From JBEEPE01 sp964489645 (GTDB taxonomy: Bacteria > Verrucomicrobiota > Verrucomicrobiia > Chthoniobacterales > Chthoniobacteraceae), in the NCBI GenBank assembly GCA_964489645.1, contig CAZAZT010000002.1, positions 11,900-75,899 on the forward strand: a DNA stretch of 64,000 nucleotides, read 5' to 3'. The translations under genes were made by a program, and so were the position numbers. The notes beneath the pieces are model-generated. The model saw only the letters and a program-made list of their open reading frames with translations. It ran no database searches and was not told the DNA's origin. How positions within the stretch are numbered: position 1 is the first letter of the stretch; each line of letters begins with the position of its first letter. Below are positions 24,175-33,879 of the stretch, piece by piece.

Positions 24175-26198
24175 CTTTCCTCGAACCCGCTTTGCTCCTG
24201 CTCTTGCCGCTGGCTTCCCTGCCAGTCGTCATCCACCTCATCCATCAGATGCGGAGGAAACCCGTGCCTTGGGCCGCCATGATGTTCCTCCTGCGCGCGC
24301 AACGGATGGACCGAGGCCTATCGCGTCTCAGGCAGATTCTCATCCTTGCCTGCCGCGTGCTCGCCGTGGCAGGGATCCTGTTCGTCGTCACCCGCCCCCT
24401 CGCAGGCGGATGGCTCGGGCTGACCGGTGGCGCCCCCGATACGGTCCTCGTGCTCCTCGACCGTTCCGCCAGCATGGAACAGCACCCGCCAACCGCACCC
24501 GCCAGCAAGCGCCAAGCCGGGCTTCGCAACCTGTCCAAAGCGCTGCGCGACACAGTGGGAACACGATCCCGACTCTTCCTTCTGGATAACGCGACCCCCG
24601 ACCCCATCGCACTGGACCGTCCAGAATCTCTCACCGATATCCCTGCCACCGACGCGACCGATACCCGTGCCGACATGCCCGCGCTGCTCCAATCCGCACT
24701 GGATTTCATCTCGACCAATCGGTCCGGGCGAACCGATGTGTGGATCCTCAGCGACCTGCAAAAGTCCGATTGGAACCGTCAAGATGGACGCTGGGACGCA
24801 CTCCGCAAAGCGTTCGCATCGCAAGGTGCAATACGATTCCACCTCCTTGCCTATCCCGAAACACCGGTATCAGACGCCGCGATTCGGGTCTCTCGGGTGC
24901 AGCGCGTGTCCACAAGCTCGCGCGCTGAACTGTTGCTCGATCTCGACCTGACGTTCTCAGGAACCCAACCGCCGCAGGGTGGCTCATTGGATTTCCGTCT
25001 CACCATCAATGGCGTCACGACAACCAAACAGATACCGGTGACAGACAAACAGACATCCGTGCGCGGCTTTTCAGTGCCCATCGATCCAACGGCCAAGCGC
25101 GGCTGGGGCAGGATCGAGATCCCGTCGGACGCCAACCTTTCCAACAACGTATTCCATTTCGTTTACGACGAGGCTCCGCCCATGCGATCCGTTGTGGTGT
25201 CCGATGACGAAGCCGTTGCAGAACCGTTGGCCGCGGTGCTCAGCGCGGCGGCCGACGAATCACGGAAATACCTCTGCGAAAAACTTCCGCGCAAGCGAGC
25301 TCACGAGATCCTTTGGGACGAGACCGCTTTGATCCTTTGGCATGCCCCTCTGCCCGAGGAAGATTCAGCAATCCATCGCCAGCTGTTGGCGCATGTGCGC
25401 GCCGGTCGCCGTCTCATCGCACTTCCGACAGCAGACTCCAACGCGCACGCTTTTGCGGGGCTCGCATGGGGAAAAGCCGCCGCCTTCGACAGTCCACTTT
25501 CCCCTTCCACGTGGCGGAGCGATCATGACCTCCTCTCGAACACACGGGATGGTTCTGCCCTGCCGGTCGGAGAACTCGAGTTCCGCAAGATCACCACAAT
25601 CGAAGGCAGCGGAATTCCCCTCGCACAACTCGAGGGCAATCGCCCCATCCTCCAGCGATCCTCCACCGAGAACGGGGTGTATTTCCTTTCAACGCTCCCG
25701 TTGTCGGGCGACTCCACTCTCGCGAGCCAGGGCGTCTCGCTGTTCGTGCTGCTTCATCGCGCGCTCGAAGACGGCTCTCGTTCGCTCGGCAAAGCGCGCC
25801 TACTCGACGCGGCACACGAGGCGCTGCCCGGTGCGTCTGGCTCATGGAAAAGTGCGGATCCCGAGGCATCGGCTCCCCGCTCTCTCAACCTAGGACTGCG
25901 GACCGGAGCCTACAGTTCGGGTGACTTGCTCCATGCTCTGAACCGACCAGAGTCCGAGGACCAGTTCGAACCGTTGGACCGTTCTGCCGTCGACGAGCTG
26001 TTCACGGGTCTTGATTTCCGGATGATCACGGACACGACGGAGAATGGACGGGACATCACCAGCGAGATCTGGCGGACATTCCTAGCGCTCATGGCTGCCG
26101 CCCTTGTCGCCGAGGCCCTGCTTTGCATGCCTCCCAAACCGGCCGAGGATCCCGCATCCACCGCCTCACGCAAGGATCAACCTGCTGCGCGCACCTGA
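24171..26198 (+). CDS. BatA-domain membrane protein with degenerate VWA domain
   Basis: The 675-residue product opens with the BatA N-terminal domain: a hydrophobic helix (LEPALLLLLPLASLPVVIHL), a PVPWAAMMFL segment and a second helix at about 55-75. A VWA-like domain begins with LLDRSASM, where Asp97, Ser99 and Ser101 give a MIDAS-type DxSxS. A final transmembrane helix lies at about 620-645, followed by a short Pro/Ala tail. The middle section (residues 300-600) is extracytoplasmic and beta-rich. It is part of the MoxR-DUF58-BatA assembly. The ATGA overlap with DUF58 supports this. Confidence 0.87.
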   Translation: MTFLEPALLLLLPLASLPVVIHLIHQMRRKPVPWAAMMFLLRAQRMDRGLSRLRQILILACRVLAVAGILFVVTRPLAGGWLGLTGGAPDTVLVLLDRSASMEQHPPTAPASKRQAGLRNLSKALRDTVGTRSRLFLLDNATPDPIALDRPESLTDIPATDATDTRADMPALLQSALDFISTNRSGRTDVWILSDLQKSDWNRQDGRWDALRKAFASQGAIRFHLLAYPETPVSDAAIRVSRVQRVSTSSRAELLLDLDLTFSGTQPPQGGSLDFRLTINGVTTTKQIPVTDKQTSVRGFSVPIDPTAKRGWGRIEIPSDANLSNNVFHFVYDEAPPMRSVVVSDDEAVAEPLAAVLSAAADESRKYLCEKLPRKRAHEILWDETALILWHAPLPEEDSAIHRQLLAHVRAGRRLIALPTADSNAHAFAGLAWGKAAAFDSPLSPSTWRSDHDLLSNTRDGSALPVGELEFRKITTIEGSGIPLAQLEGNRPILQRSSTENGVYFLSTLPLSGDSTLASQGVSLFVLLHRALEDGSRSLGKARLLDAAHEALPGASGSWKSADPEASAPRSLNLGLRTGAYSSGDLLHALNRPESEDQFEPLDRSAVDELFTGLDFRMITDTTENGRDITSEIWRTFLALMAAALVAEALLCMPPKPAEDPASTASRKDQPAART

Positions 26199-26204
26199 TT
26201 TCCA

Positions 26205-28412
26205 ATGGCTTTGGCTCCAACCCAACAATCGCTCGTCTTTCACCATGACGCCATTTCCTTGGCGGTCTCGGTGGCCTTCATCGCTGTGGTGCTGGCACTG
26301 GCCATCGCAGCGGCGCGACGCGCTCGGTTCCGGCCGGCAATCTGCGCATTGGAGTCGTTGCGCGTCCTGATTGCGACGGCGATTGCCGTCACCCTCAACC
26401 AACCAGAGTGGCTCGAGCAGTACATCCCAGAAGCCCGACCTGCCCTGCTTCTTCTCCGGGACGCCTCCGGTTCCATGGCCACTTCCGATCTCCCCCACCC
26501 GGACGGTCGCGCAGAGGGCCGAAGCCGGAACGAGGTAGCGAGATCCATGGTGGATTCCGCTTCGTGGGAACCCTTGAAAAAGGATTTTGATCTTCATCAA
26601 ACCACCTTCTCTTCCGGTCTCACAAATCCCGCGGAAGGGACCGATATCAACGACGCCCTCGCGAACGCGCTGGAATCCTACCCCCACCTCAAGGGAGTCG
26701 TGCTCCTGAGCGATGGCGACTGGAACACCGGTAACCCACCCGCACAAGAAGCGGTCCGTTACCGCATGCGCGGCGTACCCGTTTTCGCAGTGCCCATCGG
26801 TTCATCCTCGCGCCTGCCGGACATCGTCCTCTCCGGATTCGACGCACCGGCGTTCGCAATCGCGGGCAAACCTCTGCGCATACCTTTCACCATCGAGAGC
26901 ACACTCCCACGCGACGAGGACTTGGTGGTTGAGATGAAGACGGACACTGGCGAGGTCGTGTCCCAACCGATCCGCCTGTCAGCGATGGGCCGAGTGCAAG
27001 ATGCCATCACCTGGAAACCCACGAAGGAAGGAGCCTTCAAACTCACGCTCACCGTGCCCCCCGGCGCTGGTGAACGCATCCTGACCAACAACTCCGCCGA
27101 GGCCCCCATCGCCGTGCGAAAAGAGCGGCTTCGCGTGCTCATCATTGAAACGTTACCCCGTTGGGAATTCCGGTACCTCCGCAATGCCCTCGAGCGTGAT
27201 CCGGGTGTGCAGGTCGAATGCTTGCTGTTCCATCCGGATCTCGGAAAGCCCGGATCTGGAAGAGGATACCTCTCCGCATTCCCGAAGGCCGACGAGCTCG
27301 CGCGTTACGACGTCGTCTTCCTTGGGGACGTCGGTGCCACACCAGGGCAGCTCTCGGGGGATCAATGCAGCGCGTTGCGCAAAGCGGTCCGTGACCAAGC
27401 GTCCGGTCTCGTCTTTCTCCCCGGCCCAGTCGGCAACCAACTCTCCTTGGACGGAACGGAACTCGAAGACCTGATCCCCGTCGTCTGGGATTCCGCGAAC
27501 CGGCGTGGACACGGAAGCGCTACCCCAGGACGCATCACTCTCACAGAAACGGGTAACCGAAGTTTGCTGACCAAACTCGAGGACACCGACGAAGCCAATC
27601 TCAAGGTGTGGCAAGGTCTGCCCGGATTCCATTGGCACGGCCCAGCCTATCGCGCGAAGTCGGGCACCGATGTGCTCGCGATCCATGACAGCGCAGGGAA
27701 CGAGTTCGGTAGAACGCCTCTCCTCGTCACGAAGACCTTCGGCGCAGGTAAGCTCCTGTACATGGGAACCGACGCCGCATGGCGTTGGCGCAAAGGCGTT
27801 GAGGATCGGTACCACTACCGCTTCTGGGGCCAGGTCGTGCGCTGGATGGCCTATCAACGGAACATGTCCAGCGGCGACCGAATCCGGCTGTTCTATTCGC
27901 CGGATCGCCCCCGCACAGACGCGTCCGTCACGCTCAACGCAAACGTCGCCTCCGTGACCGGTGAACCGCTCCGAGACGGTCAGGTCATCGCGACCATCAC
28001 GGCTCCCTCAGGAAAGACCTCCACCGTCCGGTTGCGAAGTGCAGGCGAAGATGCGTGGGGACTTTTCACCGGCACCTTCACCCCCATCGAAGTCGGCGAA
28101 CATCAGGCCGTGATCGCGTGCGCGGAAGCCGACGCATCCTTGTCGACAACTCTCTCCGTACAAGGCCAGAGCCGCGAGCGGGTTGGCCAACCTATGCGCA
28201 AAGATGTGCTCACAGAGATCGCGAACATCACACGCGGCCAACTCCTCGAAACCGCTGACCCGCAAATGCTCGTGCAAGCGCTTTCCAAACTCCCAAAACA
28301 GGAGATGCAAGAGCGCCGCGTCCCGATCTGGGCCCATCCGTATTGGGCGATTTCCATCGTTCTGCTCCTCGGAGTATTCTGGGGCGCACGCAAAGCCGTC
28401 GGTTCTTTCTGA
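26205..28412 (+). CDS. VWA-domain membrane protein with glutamine-amidotransferase-like region
   Basis: The 735-residue protein has two N-terminal membrane helices (about 15-35 and 45-65), a VWA domain starting at LLLRDASGSMATSD with Asp86-Ser88-Ser90, beta-rich domains around 200-310, a class I glutamine-amidotransferase-like fold at about 310-480 (RVLIIETLPRWEFRYLRNAL, then FLPGPVGN) without an obvious catalytic Cys-His-Glu triad, and a C-terminal helix ending at RKAVGSF. This architecture is common next to MoxR/BatA genes in planctomycetes and verrucomicrobia and is of unknown function. It begins 6 bp after the BatA-like gene. Confidence 0.83.
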   Translation: MALAPTQQSLVFHHDAISLAVSVAFIAVVLALAIAAARRARFRPAICALESLRVLIATAIAVTLNQPEWLEQYIPEARPALLLLRDASGSMATSDLPHPDGRAEGRSRNEVARSMVDSASWEPLKKDFDLHQTTFSSGLTNPAEGTDINDALANALESYPHLKGVVLLSDGDWNTGNPPAQEAVRYRMRGVPVFAVPIGSSSRLPDIVLSGFDAPAFAIAGKPLRIPFTIESTLPRDEDLVVEMKTDTGEVVSQPIRLSAMGRVQDAITWKPTKEGAFKLTLTVPPGAGERILTNNSAEAPIAVRKERLRVLIIETLPRWEFRYLRNALERDPGVQVECLLFHPDLGKPGSGRGYLSAFPKADELARYDVVFLGDVGATPGQLSGDQCSALRKAVRDQASGLVFLPGPVGNQLSLDGTELEDLIPVVWDSANRRGHGSATPGRITLTETGNRSLLTKLEDTDEANLKVWQGLPGFHWHGPAYRAKSGTDVLAIHDSAGNEFGRTPLLVTKTFGAGKLLYMGTDAAWRWRKGVEDRYHYRFWGQVVRWMAYQRNMSSGDRIRLFYSPDRPRTDASVTLNANVASVTGEPLRDGQVIATITAPSGKTSTVRLRSAGEDAWGLFTGTFTPIEVGEHQAVIACAEADASLSTTLSVQGQSRERVGQPMRKDVLTEIANITRGQLLETADPQMLVQALSKLPKQEMQERRVPIWAHPYWAISIVLLLGVFWGARKAVGSF

Positions 28413-28429
28413 GTCAAACCTCACGCGCC

Positions 28430-31400
28430 ATGAAACTTGCCCTCCCTCCCATCCTGGAAAGCAAGCTATCCGATTTCCGAGCCCGCGTTCGCTCCGTGAA
28501 GCTCACGGAGGCCGTCCTCGCCGCTATCTCCGGGCTCGCCCTCTCGTATCTTGTCGTTTTTGTGACGGACCGGTTCACGGAGACGCCTGCAATCATCCGC
28601 GGGGGAATCCTGCTGCTCGGCGCAACCGCAGCAATCATCGGCATCCCCCTCAAATGGTACCGCTGGGTCTGGAGACAACGTCGTCTGGAGGATGCAGCGC
28701 GCCTCCTGAGGAAAGCCTTCCCCCGTCTTGGGGATCAACTCCTCGGGATCGTCGAACTCGCTCGCATCAACAGCCAATCCGCCAACCATAGCGAGCGGCT
28801 TGTCCAAGCAGCCATGGCTCAAGCCGCTGAAGCCGTGCGCGATCGCGATTTCCAAGACGCCGTTCCAGACAGTCGCCACCGCCAGTGGGCCTTCCGGTCG
28901 GTGGCCGTCGGACTTCTCTGCGCCGCCGCCGCGCTCTACTCCAGCGATGCCGCACGCAACGCCCTCTCGCGATGGTTCGCGCCATGGAACGGAACCGAAC
29001 GCTACACCTTCACCCGCGTGAAACCCTTGGCCCAGCGCATGGCCGTGCCGATCTCCGAACCGTTCACGCTCCCAGTCCAACCCAGCGCGGATTCGCTGCG
29101 TACCCCAGAAACTGCGTCAGCACGTATCCTTCGTCAGCCGCGCGTGAGCGCTCCCCTCGAAGCTGGTGTCTACGCGCTCGCGATGCCGCCCCAAAAAGCC
29201 GCTGCCCCGCTCGCGCTCGCCGTCGGTGACCTCCGACGCACCATCGAGGTTGTACCCCTCCCTCGCCCTGAACTATCAGCCCTATCCGTCCGCCTCCAAC
29301 TCCCTGCCTATCTCCAATATACGTCGGAACCGGTCGTGGAAGTGCGCGGCACGAACCTCCCGCTGCTCAAAGGATCTCGCGCCTCGTTCGAGGCTGCAAC
29401 CGATCACCCGCTCCACAGCGCCAGCCTCGACGGCAAACCGGTCGACGTCTCCCTATCAACCCTCAAAACAGGCTTCATCCCCATCGCAGCAGACAGCGAC
29501 CCACGCATCGAGTGGAAGGATACGGAAGGCCTCACACCCCGCGAGCCTTTGACCCTTCACATCCGTGCCGTTGACGATGAACCGCCTCGTATCAACGCGA
29601 AGCGCACCTCCGAAGAACCGGTCGTCCTGGAATCCGAGGTCCTCACATTCGACATCGAGACCACCGACGATTTCGGGGTCCAACGGGTCGGTCTGGAATG
29701 GCGCACCACAGGGAGCAGCGACGACGCTAAGCCCGTTGTTTCCAGCAAGATCACTGCATCTGGAAAGCCAGAACGAAAGGAACTTGCAGCTCGCGCGACG
29801 CTCAGCCCAACCCGCGAAGGCATCCGCCCCCAACCCATCGAGGTCCGTGCTTGGGTTGAAGACTATTTGCCCAATCGCCCCCGAACCTACTCCACGGCGT
29901 TCCTCATCCACGTCGTGACCAAAACCGAACACGCGCTCTGGGTCGTTGAGCAAATGAGCAAGTGGCTCGACGCAGCAAAAGAAGGATACGACCGAGAACA
30001 GCAACTCCACCAAAGCAACATCGAGCTCCGAAAGCTCGATGCAGCAGAGCTGGACCGTCCCGAGAATCGGCGCCGGGTGGCGCAGCAAGCAGCAGCCGAG
30101 GCGGCGAACGCAGCACGTCTGAACGCTCTTTCCGACATGGGAAAACGACTGCTCTCCCAAGCATCACGCAATGACGAGTTTGATGCGAACCGCATCGAAT
30201 CCTGGGCCTCCACCTTGAACGCTCTCGACGACATCGCTGGCAAGCGCATGCCAACGGTGACCGATCTTTTGAAACAAGCCGCAAACGCCAATACTCGACC
30301 AGACAGTCCATCTGCGAATGCCCCATCCGCGAATGGGTCCCAAAATGCTACCCCCTCAGCCCCATCGGCAAACGACCCGACCGCTAAATCCGGCCCCGGC
30401 GCGAAGGACGCAAAACCCTCAGGCGCCGACGCGAAAGGGCCCGAGAAAGAGTCGCCCATCGTGAAGGCTCCCGGAACCGAGGCGAAACCCGGCGACGACA
30501 AACCGGGCAAAGCCCCCGAACCGCCGCCAACCTCCCCAACCATCGTCAACAGTGAGGCGAGCCTCGCTTCCAACCCCCCGGACCCCTCATCGCCGTCTGC
30601 AAACAACTCCGCGCAAAAGCCGCCTCCTCTTGGGTTGCCGCAGACCACGCTGGAAGCGGCACCAAAACGCGAAGGGTATGTCGACGATCCGGCCCCAGAC
30701 AGCCCCGCCGGTCAGGCCTTGGACGATGCAGTGAAAGAACAGAAGGCTCTGTTAAGCGAGTTCTCCAAAGTGGCCGCCGATCTCCAAAAAGTCCTTTCAG
30801 GTCTCGAAACCAGCACATTCGTCAAACGCTTGAAAGCCGCATCCCGAGCGCAGACCAACATCGCGAAAAGTGTGAGCACCGACCTGCTCAGCGCGTTCGG
30901 CGTGGAAACGAAAGCCCCTCCACAAGCAGCACCCATCGCCGAGTCAGCATCCAAGCAGTCCGAGTTTTTCCAGAACATCCAGTCGGACATGGAGGCGTTC
31001 GTGGTCCGTCGCCAGGACTCCGCCTTGGTTAAAGTGTTCGACCAGATCAAGGGCATGAATGTCACCCAACAACTCACCCAGAATCGTGACAGGATCCGCG
31101 ACAATCTGAGTGGTCGCTCCATCGCAGGTGCGGACTTCTGGGCGGACACCTTTGACCGCTGGGCTGAAGAGCTGGTTGAGGCGACCAAGAACAACAAGGA
31201 CGCCCAGAAGAAGCCTGCGGACGAGAAGCCCAGCCTACCCCCAGAGGTCATCTTGAAGTTGATGCAGGCCCTCGAAAGCGAGGTGAAGCTTCGCGACCAG
31301 ACCCGAGAAATCGAGAACGCGAAGCCGGACCTTGGGCCCGTTCGCCACGCGGCAGAATCCGGTTCGTTGGCCATGCAGCAGGACGCCATCAATGTCCTCA

Positions 31401-31825
31401 CCAACTCTGCAATCCGCGATATCACCGCCCTTCCGAATGCGCTCACGGATTTCACCAAAGAGATCAACCTCGTGAACAAAGTCGTGAGCGTCATGCAAGA
31501 GGCGACCGGCATCCTCGCCGGTCGCGACACAGGACCCGCAGCCATCGCGGCGGAAACCGAGGTCATCGAGCTGCTCCTCCAATCCAAGCGCAACGGCGGT
31601 AGTGGAGGCGGTGGCGGAGGAGGAGGGGGATCCTCCGGCGGAGGACTCGGCCCTGAGTTTTTCTCCACCTCGCCCCTTTCCATCATGGGCGGAGCGACCG
31701 GAAAACCACCCTCAGCCCCACGCGCTGTCGGACAGGCCACCGGCCTTTCGGGCAAGGAGTTCCCCGCAGAATATAAGTCAGGTCTCGACAGTTATTTCAG
31801 CCGCTTGGAGGGGCGCTCAAAATGA
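28430..31825 (+). CDS. DUF4175-like large membrane-anchored coiled-coil protein
   Basis: The 1131-residue product has two N-terminal transmembrane helices (about 25-50 and 57-75), a third near 155-170, a large extracytoplasmic beta-rich region and then long charged helices. An Ala/Pro/Lys/Asn-rich low-complexity linker spans about 620-760, and a run of glycines with few serines lies near residues 1058-1080 close to the C-terminus. DUF4175-type proteins regularly follow the MoxR-VWA genes in this group of bacteria. The start at 28430 is chosen because the upstream extension overlaps the previous gene and is not hydrophobic. The gene overlaps the next by ATGA. Confidence 0.75.
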   Translation: MKLALPPILESKLSDFRARVRSVKLTEAVLAAISGLALSYLVVFVTDRFTETPAIIRGGILLLGATAAIIGIPLKWYRWVWRQRRLEDAARLLRKAFPRLGDQLLGIVELARINSQSANHSERLVQAAMAQAAEAVRDRDFQDAVPDSRHRQWAFRSVAVGLLCAAAALYSSDAARNALSRWFAPWNGTERYTFTRVKPLAQRMAVPISEPFTLPVQPSADSLRTPETASARILRQPRVSAPLEAGVYALAMPPQKAAAPLALAVGDLRRTIEVVPLPRPELSALSVRLQLPAYLQYTSEPVVEVRGTNLPLLKGSRASFEAATDHPLHSASLDGKPVDVSLSTLKTGFIPIAADSDPRIEWKDTEGLTPREPLTLHIRAVDDEPPRINAKRTSEEPVVLESEVLTFDIETTDDFGVQRVGLEWRTTGSSDDAKPVVSSKITASGKPERKELAARATLSPTREGIRPQPIEVRAWVEDYLPNRPRTYSTAFLIHVVTKTEHALWVVEQMSKWLDAAKEGYDREQQLHQSNIELRKLDAAELDRPENRRRVAQQAAAEAANAARLNALSDMGKRLLSQASRNDEFDANRIESWASTLNALDDIAGKRMPTVTDLLKQAANANTRPDSPSANAPSANGSQNATPSAPSANDPTAKSGPGAKDAKPSGADAKGPEKESPIVKAPGTEAKPGDDKPGKAPEPPPTSPTIVNSEASLASNPPDPSSPSANNSAQKPPPLGLPQTTLEAAPKREGYVDDPAPDSPAGQALDDAVKEQKALLSEFSKVAADLQKVLSGLETSTFVKRLKAASRAQTNIAKSVSTDLLSAFGVETKAPPQAAPIAESASKQSEFFQNIQSDMEAFVVRRQDSALVKVFDQIKGMNVTQQLTQNRDRIRDNLSGRSIAGADFWADTFDRWAEELVEATKNNKDAQKKPADEKPSLPPEVILKLMQALESEVKLRDQTREIENAKPDLGPVRHAAESGSLAMQQDAINVLTNSAIRDITALPNALTDFTKEINLVNKVVSVMQEATGILAGRDTGPAAIAAETEVIELLLQSKRNGGSGGGGGGGGGSSGGGLGPEFFSTSPLSIMGGATGKPPSAPRAVGQATGLSGKEFPAEYKSGLDSYFSRLEGRSK

Positions 31826-33879
31826 GGGCCATCGGATCGTGCACCCTCTCGAAGGCGATCGCGTCAGCTTTCACGCTGCTTTCACTTACCAGCGAGTGCA
31901 TGGCGCAGGAGGCATCTGCGACCAACGCGAAGAATGGCGCGACCCCCTCCGCCCTCTCCATCCGTCAAGCGAACGATATCCCCACGGAGAGCATCGAATC
32001 CTGTCAAACCTCTCTGCGCCAGCTATTAGAGTCTGAGATGGATTCAGAGATTGCGCACATCGCCAAGACAGCAGGTCTTGATGAACCCACGATCGGCGCA
32101 CTGCAGGTTGCCTCCGCCGCCCTCATCGAAGACCAGGTGAAGCATGCTGTTCCCGCCATCACGGAATACATCCTCGCGCTCACCGAATGGGCGCGCATCA
32201 ATCGCGCGAATGTCCAGTCGTTCGGGATCGAGAATGTGGGGGCCACCTTCTCCCGCCGAAGCTGGCCGATGTTCGGCAGGAACCCCCTCAATCCTCCCAT
32301 CCCGAAGATTCCCATGCCATGGCGGGACAAGGTGTGGAGTGACAAGGTGCAGTCAAGCCTCAAGCCCGATCAGCAAAAAGCTCTCGCCGAGTTTCTTGCA
32401 GATGACGCAACCAAAGCGGATAAGGCGATCAAAGCGGGTGATCCGTTGATCCGTAAGCGCCTCGGCATCGAGGCGGCCATCCTGCGTTCTCGCATCGAAA
32501 GAGCCGTCGAACTCGATCCGGACCGTCTTGCACGGTTTCACGCGCTTTTGGACAAGGCACTCGATCACGGCACCGCCGCGACGCTCGCGCGGCTGCGTGA
32601 GTTCGTTGACGCACTCCCGCGCTCGAGTCGGGAACAATGGCAGGGCAATCTCTCCAACGTCTCGGGCCTGGATCACGACATCGAGACGGATCCGATCTGG
32701 AAGGAGGGCATCGACTCGCTTCTATCCCAAGCAGAACGCGATGCGGTGCAGGCGAGCATGCGCGACCGTCTCGATCGGTTGAGGCGGATCCTTGCGGATC
32801 TCACGCTTCGCGACATGGACAACCGCTGTCGCCTAAATCCCGATCAAAAGGCGCGGCTTTTGCCTTTGGTCGAGCGCGCGGTCTTGGAAGAGAACAAGGA
32901 TGTTCCGAATGCCGAGTCCAAGATGGGGCCAGCGGTCCTTTTCTCCGGCATGCGGAACCGGACCCGTGGTGCATGCGACCATCTGGCCGAAAGGGAGTTG
33001 CGCGAGATCCTCGATGCACGTCAGTTCGAGCTGTGGAGGGACCAGCGTGAGAAGAACACTCAACGGATCGCCACATTCACGCAGCGCAACTCGCGAAAGG
33101 TCGAACCCAAGCCGGCCAAGCCGCCGCCACCCGCGGATCCTGAGGCGCTCATCCAAGAGCATCTGGCAAAATCAGCGGAAGCTCAGCGCGAACAGTTGCG
33201 CTCGGCCATGCTGAACAAGGTCGACGAGATCGCACGGGACGCCAGCGTGGATGCTGTCCACACCGAGCGTCTCCGTACTGCAGCGCTTGGAGCCGTTGAG
33301 TTCCACCTCCGGAACTGGAAGCCGAACTTTGAGAACAATCTCCGCGCAAACCTTCACAACGTGCGTCCAGACGCATTGGCGGATCGTTTGGGGAACTTCG
33401 GCTTTTTCATGATGGGCGGCTCTCCGCTTGCCCCGCAAAGCCAAGCGATCTGGAAGAACGCCTATGGCGCTGAACTGACGGATGCGCAACGACAACGCCT
33501 CAATGCTGCCGCTCAGGAACGTAAAGAGGATCTCGCAAAAACCGTAGCAGGCCTCACGACTTGGATCTTCGAACGGCACACCGCTCTGAGGCCCGCACAG
33601 ATCCCTCCCGTGCGCGATCTCGTCGCAAAATCGGTCCTCGAATACCTCCCCGATCTCGAGCAAGCGTACGGCACTGAGGACTCGGAATCCCCTTGGTACA
33701 ACCACCTTCACTCCGTGGTTTTGCCCTTGTTCGGAGTGGCTGAGACCGAACTCAAACAGATCCTTTCCCCGTCCCAATGGGAGCGGTGGAGCAAATCCGA
33801 ACTCCATAACTCGTTCGGAAGCAACTGGACCAATATCAAGAGTCTCCACGAATCGCGCAAAGTGCGTCAGAAACAATGA
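31822..33879 (+). CDS. Exported helical protein of unknown function with three divergent repeats
   Basis: The 685-residue protein begins with a signal peptide (SKAIASAFTLLSLTSECMAQ). The rest is predicted alpha-helical and charged. I see three spaced copies of a unit that starts with a tryptophan helix (VWSDKVQSSLKPDQQ, IWKEGIDSLLSQAE, IWKNAYGAELTDAQ, Trp at residues 172, 293, 544) and ends with a Gln/Trp-rich helix (REQWQ, QFELWRD, QWERWSK). Trp-to-Gln distance is 100, 108 and 108 residues. No known domain is recognisable. ATGA overlaps at both ends place it firmly in the MoxR operon. It may be a periplasmic client or adaptor; the function is unknown. Confidence 0.7.
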   Translation: MRAIGSCTLSKAIASAFTLLSLTSECMAQEASATNAKNGATPSALSIRQANDIPTESIESCQTSLRQLLESEMDSEIAHIAKTAGLDEPTIGALQVASAALIEDQVKHAVPAITEYILALTEWARINRANVQSFGIENVGATFSRRSWPMFGRNPLNPPIPKIPMPWRDKVWSDKVQSSLKPDQQKALAEFLADDATKADKAIKAGDPLIRKRLGIEAAILRSRIERAVELDPDRLARFHALLDKALDHGTAATLARLREFVDALPRSSREQWQGNLSNVSGLDHDIETDPIWKEGIDSLLSQAERDAVQASMRDRLDRLRRILADLTLRDMDNRCRLNPDQKARLLPLVERAVLEENKDVPNAESKMGPAVLFSGMRNRTRGACDHLAERELREILDARQFELWRDQREKNTQRIATFTQRNSRKVEPKPAKPPPPADPEALIQEHLAKSAEAQREQLRSAMLNKVDEIARDASVDAVHTERLRTAALGAVEFHLRNWKPNFENNLRANLHNVRPDALADRLGNFGFFMMGGSPLAPQSQAIWKNAYGAELTDAQRQRLNAAAQERKEDLAKTVAGLTTWIFERHTALRPAQIPPVRDLVAKSVLEYLPDLEQAYGTEDSESPWYNHLHSVVLPLFGVAETELKQILSPSQWERWSKSELHNSFGSNWTNIKSLHESRKVRQKQ

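Noticed and set aside
31600..31660. Short glycine-codon tandem repeat as a possible mobile or phase-variable repeat
   Set aside because: Codons vary and the frame is intact; it is a poly-glycine linker in the DUF4175-like protein.
30712..31755. 347-codon open frame opposite the DUF4175-like gene
   Set aside because: Pro/Ser-rich complement of the Gly-rich end and helical region; the sense gene has conserved context.
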